A DNA stretch of 64,000 bases from assembly GCF_000420765.1 (NCBI RefSeq), contig NZ_ATVO01000006.1, positions 310,001 to 374,000 of the forward strand. Direction: 5' to 3'. The notes under the pieces were generated by a model that made no database searches, was not told the DNA's origin, and saw only the letters and a program-made list of their open reading frames with translations. The number at the start of each line of letters is the position of its first letter. The first letter of the stretch is position 1. A program made the translations under genes and the position numbers. The DNA is from Sandarakinorhabdus limnophila DSM 17366 (GTDB taxonomy: Bacteria; Pseudomonadota; Alphaproteobacteria; Sphingomonadales; Sphingomonadaceae). Below, in pieces: positions 7,870-14,358 of this stretch.

Positions 7870-8757
7870 ATGATGTTTCGCGCCTCTGCCGCCGGCCAGT
7901 CGGCCATTTTCCCATGGGGGCGCCTGTCGGGCGATGCCGATGGGCGCTGGCCGCTGCTGCTCACCTCGCCGCACAGTGGCCGGCATTATCCGCCTGCGCT
8001 GCTGGCGGGGTCGCGCCTGTCGCTGGCGCAATTGCGGCGGGCGGAAGATGCGTTTGTTGATGCCCTGCTCGATGGCATTGCCGGGGTGCCAGTGCTGGCC
8101 GCCAGCCATGCCCGCAGCTGGCTCGATCTCAACCGGCGGCCCGATGAGCTGGATCCGGCGATGTTCGATGGGCCACTGGCCGTGCCGGTGGCCGCCACGG
8201 AGCGCGTGGCGGCTGGGCTGGGCGTGATCCCGCGCCTCGCTGGCCACGGGCTCGATATCTATGCCCGCGCGCTGCCGGCGGCCGAAGCCGTGGCGCGGCT
8301 GGCCAGCCTGCATGCGCCGTGGCACGAACAGGTGGGCAGCATCCTGGCCGCCGCCCGCGGCCAGCACGGCGCGGCGCTGCTGATCGATTGCCATTCGATG
8401 CCATCGCCCACCGGGGCACGGCCGCCGCAGATCGTGCTGGGCGATTGCCACGGCCGCAGCGCCGATCCCGCCATCATGCAGGCGATCGAGGATCATTTCC
8501 GCCGCGCCGGTTGGCGGGTGGCGCGCAACGCGCCTTATGCCGGCGGCCACACCACGCGGCACCATGGCCAGCCCGGCACCGGCATCCACGCCGTGCAGAT
8601 CGAGATTGATCGAGCGCTTTACCTGGATGGCCACAAGCTGGTGCTGCACGCCGGCGCCACCAAGGTGCGCAGCGTGATGACCGCGCTGGTGCAGCGGCTG
8701 GTGGCAGATTGGCCGCAACTGGCTTGCCCGTCACCCTGGGCCGAGGCTGCCGAGTAG
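7870..8757 (+). CDS. N-formylglutamate amidohydrolase family protein
   Basis: The 295-aa protein belongs to the N-formylglutamate amidohydrolase (HutG-type/FGase) family, which hydrolyses N-formyl-L-glutamate to formate and glutamate in histidine breakdown. Landmarks are LLTSPHSGRHYP near the N-terminus, a DAFVDALLDG segment, SHARSWLDLNRRPDELD, the LLIDCHSMP metal-site motif, and a C-terminal NAPYAGGHTTRHHGQP followed by VQIEIDRALYLD. The first of two tandem ATGs is used, with GGAG eight bases upstream; longer starts would run through the tRNA. No other hut genes are nearby, so the exact substrate is uncertain. Confidence 0.85.
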   Translation: MMFRASAAGQSAIFPWGRLSGDADGRWPLLLTSPHSGRHYPPALLAGSRLSLAQLRRAEDAFVDALLDGIAGVPVLAASHARSWLDLNRRPDELDPAMFDGPLAVPVAATERVAAGLGVIPRLAGHGLDIYARALPAAEAVARLASLHAPWHEQVGSILAAARGQHGAALLIDCHSMPSPTGARPPQIVLGDCHGRSADPAIMQAIEDHFRRAGWRVARNAPYAGGHTTRHHGQPGTGIHAVQIEIDRALYLDGHKLVLHAGATKVRSVMTALVQRLVADWPQLACPSPWAEAAE

Positions 8758-8762
8758 ACACG

Positions 8763-8798
8763 AAAAGGCCGCGCTGGTGGGGGGCAACCAGCGCGGCC
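8763..8798 (-). terminator. Terminator between convergent genes
   Basis: A perfect 12-bp stem (8767-8778 with 8787-8798) with an 8-nt loop is followed on the minus strand by a TTTT run (8763-8766). It lies between the amidohydrolase and the leftward TonB receptor and would stop transcription from the latter. Confidence 0.65.
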
Positions 8799-8953
8799 AG
8801 ATCAGAACCTTCATCCAGGTTCGGAAGGTGGCAGGCCCAAGGAAAAATTGGGGCCACAGGCGATCACCGAAAGGGGGGAACGGTGCCGCAATACACCTGA
8901 TTTGGGGTCATTCCGGCGGCTTTCAAGGGCCACCGGCGCGATTTTCTCCGCGC

Positions 8954-11053
8954 TTAGAAGGCAACGCGCAGCGAGACTCTGATATCGCGGCCGAACAGAG
9001 GCGCCACGTCTTTCAGGAAACTCGAATGACGGCGGGCTTCGACATCGAAGATGTTGTTGGCCTGCACCATCAGTGTGGACGCCGCTTCAGCACCGAACGG
9101 CTTCCACGACAGGCTGGCGTTGACGAGGCTGAAGGCGGCGGTGCGGGTTTCAAAGCTGGCCGTGCGATCCTGCGCCGTCACATGCTCGATCTCCAGCCGG
9201 CCGCCGACCACGCCGCCCGTGGCTTCAATGCCACCGATCATGCGCAGCGGCGGGATGCGCGGCACGGCGCCGCCGCCCGAAAGGATGGTGGCGCGCGTGT
9301 AATCGAGCAGGCCGGTGACTTCGACACGGGTGGCGCCCAGCTGCGCCACCTTCACGCCGGCTTCCACTTCCACGCCCCAGAAGCTCGCATCGGACTGGGC
9401 ATATTCAAACACCGGCAGTTCGTCTTCCTCAAGGCCATTGGGATTGAGGAAGATATAATTGTCGAAGCGGTTGACGAAGGCGGACAGTTCCAGCCGCCAG
9501 CCGTCACCGCGGCCGCGCAGCACAGCTTCGGCACCCAATTGGCGTTCGGTGCTGAAATCCGGATTGCCGATTTCAACGGCACGGGTGGCGGCGTGGGCAC
9601 CATTGGCGAACAGCTCTTCCGCCGACGGCGCGCGTTCGGTGCGCGCCCCGCTCAACGCCAGGCGGAAGCCGCTGCCCAGATCAACGGAGCCGCCAACCGA
9701 GAACGACACCGAATTGAACGTGCGTTCGCGGCCCACCTGCGCCGATTTCACATTGGCATGTTCATAGCGCGCGCCGCCTTCCAGCCGCACGGCGCCCAGA
9801 TCGAATTCCTGCAGGGTGAACAGGCCGAACTGCAGGGTTTCGTTGGCCGGGATATAGGCTTCCTCGCCCACGGCGCGGAAATTGCGGCTGAAATACTGCA
9901 CGCCGCTGGCGCCCTGCCAGCCATCCTTTTCAGCCTGCACCAGCTCAAGCCGGGCTTCCCAGCTCTTGTTGAAGAAGCTGGTGCCGACGGCGCCATCGGG
10001 TTCGATTTCGTCGTGCCGGTAATTCGCCCAGCCGCCGCGCACGCGCACTTCCTTGAAAGCGCCTGACAAGGGCAGCGCGCCGCGCACGTCAACGCGGGTC
10101 TGGCGCATGTTGAGGGTGATGTCCTCGTGGGCATGTGCCTCCTCGCCCTCATGCGCTTCACCCTCGTGGCCTTCGCCTTCATGCTCGTCATGGCCGATCT
10201 CGAGGCTGTTGGGGATGCCGTAGCGATTCTGGAGGTGGCTCACCGCGACGCCGAAATTGGCGCCGTTCTCGCCGATCCAGGCGATACTGCCCGCCACATC
10301 CCAGGTGCGGGCGGCAGTGTTTTCAAGCCGGCCGCGCTTCTGCGCCTCTTCGGCCACTTCGCCGCCCTCTTCGGCTGCTTCGGCGCGCAGGCCTTCGGCG
10401 AAAACAAAGCCGCCGGTGCGATAATTGTCCGATTCGAAGAAGCTGCCGTCGACATGGGCGACGAAACCGCCGCCCAGTGGCAGGTTGAGCGCCGCCGCGA
10501 TGTTGCGCTCGCGCGCGGCGGTGCCGACGCCGGCATTGGCATCGACATGCGGGCCATCGGGCACTTCACGCGGGATGCGCAGATCGCGCATGTTCACAAC
10601 ACCGCCGATGGCGCCCGAACCGAACAGCAGCGCCGCCGGGCCGCGCATGATCTCGATGCGATCGGCCAGCAGCGGATTGGCCGCAACGGCATGATCGACC
10701 GAGGTGTTGGAGACATCGAAGCTGCCGATGCCATCGGTGAGCACGCGCACGCGTTCAGCATCAAGGCCGCGCAAGATGGGCCGCGAGGCGTTGGGACCGA
10801 AGAAGGTGGAGGACACGCCGGGCTGGCGCGCCAGGGTTTCGCCGATGGTGGAGCGCAGCTGCAGTTGCAGCGCATCGCCCTGCAGCACGGTGACGGCGGT
10901 GGCCACCAGCTTGCGATCCCGGGCATAGGGCGCGCTGACGATGATTTCCGGGTCGCTGCTGCCGTGCTGTTCATCCTGCGGCGCAGCCTCTTCGGCCAGC
11001 ACTGGAGCGGCAGACAGGAGCAGCAGGGCTGCAAGCGACAGACGCGACGACAT
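8954..11053 (-). CDS. TonB-dependent receptor, ZnuD-like (probable zinc uptake)
   Basis: The 699-aa outer-membrane receptor starts with signal peptide MSSRLSLAALLLLSAAPVLA. A plug domain follows (~40-165: EIIVSAPY, LARQPGVSSTFFGPNASRPILRGLDAERVRVLTDG, IEIMRGPAALLFGSGAIGGVVN), then a 22-strand-type barrel ending ...FGRDIRVSLRVAF with C-terminal Phe. A His/Glu-rich stretch near residues ~285-310 has repeated HEGE units. Such metal-binding loops are typical of ZnuD-type zinc receptors, and SSFLKDVAPLFGR at the end matches that group. A longer start at 11134 is rejected because it runs past the promoter. A possible Zur box overlaps its promoter. Confidence 0.85.
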   Translation of the reverse strand: MSSRLSLAALLLLSAAPVLAEEAAPQDEQHGSSDPEIIVSAPYARDRKLVATAVTVLQGDALQLQLRSTIGETLARQPGVSSTFFGPNASRPILRGLDAERVRVLTDGIGSFDVSNTSVDHAVAANPLLADRIEIMRGPAALLFGSGAIGGVVNMRDLRIPREVPDGPHVDANAGVGTAARERNIAAALNLPLGGGFVAHVDGSFFESDNYRTGGFVFAEGLRAEAAEEGGEVAEEAQKRGRLENTAARTWDVAGSIAWIGENGANFGVAVSHLQNRYGIPNSLEIGHDEHEGEGHEGEAHEGEEAHAHEDITLNMRQTRVDVRGALPLSGAFKEVRVRGGWANYRHDEIEPDGAVGTSFFNKSWEARLELVQAEKDGWQGASGVQYFSRNFRAVGEEAYIPANETLQFGLFTLQEFDLGAVRLEGGARYEHANVKSAQVGRERTFNSVSFSVGGSVDLGSGFRLALSGARTERAPSAEELFANGAHAATRAVEIGNPDFSTERQLGAEAVLRGRGDGWRLELSAFVNRFDNYIFLNPNGLEEDELPVFEYAQSDASFWGVEVEAGVKVAQLGATRVEVTGLLDYTRATILSGGGAVPRIPPLRMIGGIEATGGVVGGRLEIEHVTAQDRTASFETRTAAFSLVNASLSWKPFGAEAASTLMVQANNIFDVEARRHSSFLKDVAPLFGRDIRVSLRVAF

Positions 11054-11095
11054 CGGATCTCCTATGGCGGCTTGGGGACAGGCACCCCGATATGA

Positions 11096-11116
11096 TGATA
11101 CGATGTAACACGTCAA
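11096..11116 (-). promoter_or_regulatory. Putative Zur-box overlapping the promoter of the zinc-type receptor
   Basis: The quasi-palindrome TGTTACATCGTATCA (11096-11110, minus strand) resembles the alphaproteobacterial Zur/Fur-type operator, with half sites TGTTAC/GTATCA. It begins directly behind a -35 hexamer TTGACG (11111-11116), so a bound repressor would occlude the promoter. It lies ~43 bases from the ATG. Confidence 0.45.
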
Positions 11117-11134
11117 GAGATGGATGATGCACAT

Positions 11135-11167
11135 GAAAAAAGGGGCGGTGGCCTGGCCACCGCCCCT
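11135..11167 (-). terminator. Strong terminator after the SapC-family gene
   Basis: A 13-bp GC-rich stem (11141-11153 with 11155-11167; effectively a 5-nt loop) is followed by six T on the minus strand. It separates the SapC-family gene from the promoter of the zinc-type receptor. Confidence 0.85.
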
Positions 11168-11189
11168 TCATTCAGCGTTTGATCAGGAG

Positions 11190-11948
11190 TCAGGCCGCGT
11201 TGGCAGACGTCGCAGCGAACTGGCGTTCGAACAGCGGGCTGATCAGCGACAGGCTGAACAGATGGGCATAGATCAGGCCCATCAGGCCGGACTGCACCAT
11301 CTTGCGGGCCTGATCGCCGCGCAGGTTCTGCAGCTTCTGTTCGTCGACCATGCGGAAACCGCGATACACCGCCGGCTGGGCCAGGCCTTCGCGCTGGATG
11401 GTGACTTCACCGTCCATCAGCAGATCGAGCTTGGTCAGTTCCTCCATGAAGCCACGGGTGCGCATCACGGCCTGTTCGAACTGTTCGCAGAACTGCAGGA
11501 TTGCCTTGGTGGTGTCGGTCGGATCGGTGCCGGCAAACAGCTTCTCGCCTTCGTTATCAACCACGATGCCCGCGGTGTCGTCAAAGCACAGCGACAGTTC
11601 CTGGGCGTCCGGGGTCAAACGGGCCAGCATGAACGGATAGCGGCGCACGAAAGCGGGCACATAGGCGTTTGCTTCCCACTGATCATCGGCGCCCAGATAG
11701 AGATTCTCGCCTTCCTGCAGGCCAACCAGCGCCAGCGGAGCGGGATTTTCGCCCACGCCGAACACGATCGGATAGTTGCGCTGCACCAGCGGGAATTCAT
11801 CCACGGTCACCGGGATGGCGTGGGTGCCGCGGGTAAAACCCAGATCGCCGCGCGGCTTCAGGCCATGGTTGGGGTGCAGTTGCGACGACAGCGGCGCCAG
11901 GCCGTTGTAGAAAAGGGGAAGCTGGTTGGCAGGAGGCTGGCTGGCCAT
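11190..11948 (-). CDS. SapC family protein
   Basis: The 252-aa protein matches the SapC family: PLFYNGLAPLSSQLHPNHGLKP near the start, then HAIPVTVDEFPLVQRNYPIVFG, LGLQEGENLYL-like and YVPAFVRRYPFML segments, and CFDDTAGIVVDNEGEKLF. The central SLCFDD...LFAGT region and C-terminal VDEQKLQNLRGDQARKMVQSGLMGLIYAHLFSL are typical. The name comes from a Campylobacter S-layer locus, but in sphingomonads and relatives these proteins occur near TonB receptors and their role is not established. There is no signal peptide. It has its own leader with competing hairpins and its own terminator. Confidence 0.85.
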   Translation of the reverse strand: MASQPPANQLPLFYNGLAPLSSQLHPNHGLKPRGDLGFTRGTHAIPVTVDEFPLVQRNYPIVFGVGENPAPLALVGLQEGENLYLGADDQWEANAYVPAFVRRYPFMLARLTPDAQELSLCFDDTAGIVVDNEGEKLFAGTDPTDTTKAILQFCEQFEQAVMRTRGFMEELTKLDLLMDGEVTIQREGLAQPAVYRGFRMVDEQKLQNLRGDQARKMVQSGLMGLIYAHLFSLSLISPLFERQFAATSANAA

Positions 11949-11954
11949 GGGATT

Positions 11955-12009
11955 ATCTGCGCTTTCGTGACTGGAGTGAAGAATTGGTGCGCTTTCCTAA
12001 AGCGCAGAT
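11955..12009 (-). promoter_or_regulatory. Leader of the SapC-family gene with mutually exclusive hairpins
   Basis: Upstream of the start, ATCTGCGCTTT (12009-11999, minus) can pair over 11 bp with AAAGCGCAGAT (11965-11955). The same AAAGCGC/GCGCTTT sequence also forms a short local hairpin (GCGCTTT-AGG-AAAGCGC, 11989-12005). Both pairings cannot form together. The second arm ends seven bases before the ATG, where no ordinary Shine-Dalgarno is visible. Confidence 0.4.
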
Positions 12010-12047
12010 GAAGCTTCTGCAAGGCTGTGCTGCGACAGCACGACGCG

Positions 12048-13454
12048 TCAGTATATTTTGCCGGGATTCATGATGCCGAGTGGATCCAGCGCCTGTTTTA
12101 CCGCCCGCATCGCGGCCAACCGCGCCGGATCGCCCAGGCGGGCGAGATCATCGCGCTTCATCACACCGATGCCATGTTCGGCCGAAATCGATCCGCCGGC
12201 GGCCGCCACCATTTCATGCACGCGCGCCGTTATTGCCGTGCGGTGATCGGCGATCCAGGCGCCCGCAGCGTCTCCTGCGGGCGCGCGCACGTTAAAATGC
12301 AAATTGCCGTCGCCCAAGTGGCCAAAGGCCAACACCCTGCTGCCGGGGAACGCGGCCTCGATCGCGGCCGACGCCATTTCGGCGAAATCCGCCATCGCCG
12401 ATACCGGCACGGCGATATCATGGTGGACGGCCGGGCCATCCATGCGTTCGGCCAGCGGCAATTCCTCGCGGCGGCGCCACAGGGCGGCGGCCTGCGTTTC
12501 GGATTGGGCGATCACCGCATCATCGGCATCAGCCAGCCCTTGCGCCAGCACATCGTCCAGCGGCTGCGGCCCGGCCAGTTCCACCAGGCAGGCCCAGGCA
12601 TGGCGGCCGGCCAGCGGCGATGCGAGGCCCAGATGGGTGGCGACCAGATCAACGCCATCGGCCGGGATCAGTTCGAAGCTCTCCACCTGTCCGCCAGTCA
12701 GCTGACGCAGGCGGGAAAGCAGGGCAAGCGCGCGCTGCGGCCGGTCCACCCCGGCCCAGGCGACAGCGCGATGACGCGGTGCCGGCACCAGTTTCAGCGC
12801 CACGGCGGTGATGAAGCCCAACGTGCCTTCAGCGCCGATCAGCAGCTGCTTGATATCCAGGCCGGTGTTGTCCTTGGCCAGGCCCTGCAATTGGTTCAGC
12901 ACGCTGCCATCGGGCAAAACGGCTTCCAGCCCCGCCACCAGCGCCCGCATGGTGCCGTGGCGCAGCACCTGCACGCCGCCGGCATTGGTAGAGGCGAGCC
13001 CCCCCACCGTCGCTGAACCCTTGGCCCCCAGCGACAGCGGAAAGGCCATGCCCTGATCGGCCGCCGCCGCGTGAACATCCGCCAGGATCACGCCGGCTTC
13101 GGCCACCAGCAATTGCCCGGCACCATCAACCTGGCGGATTCGGTTCATGCGCGTGCAACTGACCAGCACCGCCGAGCCATCAGCCGGCGGAATGCCGCCA
13201 CCCACCAGCCCGGTGTTGCCGCCCTGCGGCACCAGGGCAACGCGATGCGCGGCCGCCGCCCGCACAATGGCCTGCAACGTGGTAACATCCCGCGGCAGCA
13301 GCAGCAGCGGCGTGGTGCCCGTATAGCGTCCACGCCAATCGACCAGCCGCGGGCCGATCAGATCGGGATCCTCGCTCCAATCACGGCCGGCCGCGGCCTT
13401 CAGGGCAGCCAGCGCATCAGCGGACGGCGGCGGCGGGATCACGAGATCGGTCAT
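12048..13454 (-). CDS. FAD-binding oxidoreductase, D-2-hydroxyacid (lactate/2-hydroxyglutarate) dehydrogenase type
   Basis: The 468-aa flavoprotein has a PCMH-type FAD domain (residues ~45-225: LLLPRDVTTLQAIVRAA, LVPQGGNTGLVGGGIP, LVAEAGVILADVHAAAADQG, LGAKGSATVGGLASTNAGG, IGAEGTLGFITAVALKL). A C-terminal FAD-oxidase domain follows with FGHLGDGNLHFNV, SISAEHGIG and the ending LDPLGIMNPGKIY. This architecture is shared by D-lactate dehydrogenase (GlcD-like) and D-2-hydroxyglutarate dehydrogenase. It oxidises a D-2-hydroxyacid and passes electrons to a membrane or ETF acceptor. Substrate cannot be decided from sequence. Confidence 0.9.
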   Translation of the reverse strand: MTDLVIPPPPSADALAALKAAAGRDWSEDPDLIGPRLVDWRGRYTGTTPLLLLPRDVTTLQAIVRAAAAHRVALVPQGGNTGLVGGGIPPADGSAVLVSCTRMNRIRQVDGAGQLLVAEAGVILADVHAAAADQGMAFPLSLGAKGSATVGGLASTNAGGVQVLRHGTMRALVAGLEAVLPDGSVLNQLQGLAKDNTGLDIKQLLIGAEGTLGFITAVALKLVPAPRHRAVAWAGVDRPQRALALLSRLRQLTGGQVESFELIPADGVDLVATHLGLASPLAGRHAWACLVELAGPQPLDDVLAQGLADADDAVIAQSETQAAALWRRREELPLAERMDGPAVHHDIAVPVSAMADFAEMASAAIEAAFPGSRVLAFGHLGDGNLHFNVRAPAGDAAGAWIADHRTAITARVHEMVAAAGGSISAEHGIGVMKRDDLARLGDPARLAAMRAVKQALDPLGIMNPGKIY

Positions 13455-13666
13455 GCGCGTTCCCTAGCGGTTTTCCAGGCACAGCTGAACCCAAAGGTTG
13501 CAGGCCATATTCAGCCCCCTATTCAGACAAGGTTCAAGCGGTGCGGGGCAATTACCCGCTTTTACGGGCGGTTGGGGGCAGCCACCGGTTTACACGGGAC
13601 GGCACAGTCGCAGCTGCGTCAGCAACAGGGGAACAGTCAGGATTGTCGGCATTTCGGTCTGGCGTG

Positions 13667-14131
13667 ATGGCGAGCGTGGCAGCGCTGATGCTGCTGGCTG
13701 GCCCGGCCGCGGCGCAGAACCGCCGCGCACCGCCACCGGCTGCGGCACCGCAAAGCTTTGATGGCCAGGCCTGGCGCCGCGTGCCGGTGCGACCGGGCGG
13801 TGACCGGGTGGAAGACGGCGCGCTGGCACGGCCCACCCCGCCGCGCGCCGGCCGCAACCGCTGCATCGCCACCAACGGCATCGCCGGTGCCCAGTTGTAC
13901 GGCGACCGCGCCATCGAACTGACCATGCGCGGCGGCCGGCGCTGGCGGCTGCACCTGGCGCAGGAGTGTCCGGGGCTCAGTTTCTATCAGGGCTTTTATT
14001 ACCAGCAGAAACAAACCGGCCAGCTGTGTGCCGGCCGCGATGCCATCGGCGCCCGTTCCGGCGGCGAATGCGCCATTGCCGCCATCGTTCCGGTGGCGCC
14101 GCCGGCCCGAAAAGCCCGCCGCCGGCGCTGA
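13667..14131 (+). CDS. Small secreted protein of unknown function
   Basis: The 154-aa product begins MASVAALMLLAGPAAAQNRR, a signal peptide with an AAAQ cleavage site. An Ala/Pro/Arg-rich linker and a compact domain follow: RNRCIATNGIAGAQLYGDRAIELTMRGGRRWRLHLAQECPGLSFYQGFYYQQ..GQLCAGRDAIGARSGGECAI. Its four Cys suggest two disulfides in the periplasm. This resembles short sphingomonad secreted proteins that lack a described role. The start at 13667 is chosen for the signal peptide; the ribosome site is weak. The longer ORF from 13541 is less likely. Confidence 0.65.
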   Translation: MASVAALMLLAGPAAAQNRRAPPPAAAPQSFDGQAWRRVPVRPGGDRVEDGALARPTPPRAGRNRCIATNGIAGAQLYGDRAIELTMRGGRRWRLHLAQECPGLSFYQGFYYQQKQTGQLCAGRDAIGARSGGECAIAAIVPVAPPARKARRRR

Positions 14132-14358
14132 AACCAGGGTTTAATGTCATCAAACTGTTGCCTGACAGACACAGGCACCGCACCACACGCCAACTGTACC
14201 GGCCAAAACCCGTGCAGCTCTGGACAAAATCCTTGTCGCCTGTCCAAACTGATGATTGCGGCATGACAGCCACACGGGCGTCATGTCACGGCACAGGATC
14301 CGGCCATCAGAGCCAACAACAAGATCCGGCCTTTTTGGGTTTTTGGGGAGGACGTCAT

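Noticed and set aside
14230-14310. Inverted TGGACA/TGTCCA and TGACA motifs before the TonB receptor as an operator
   Set aside because: The half sites are short and irregularly spaced, and such matches are common by chance.
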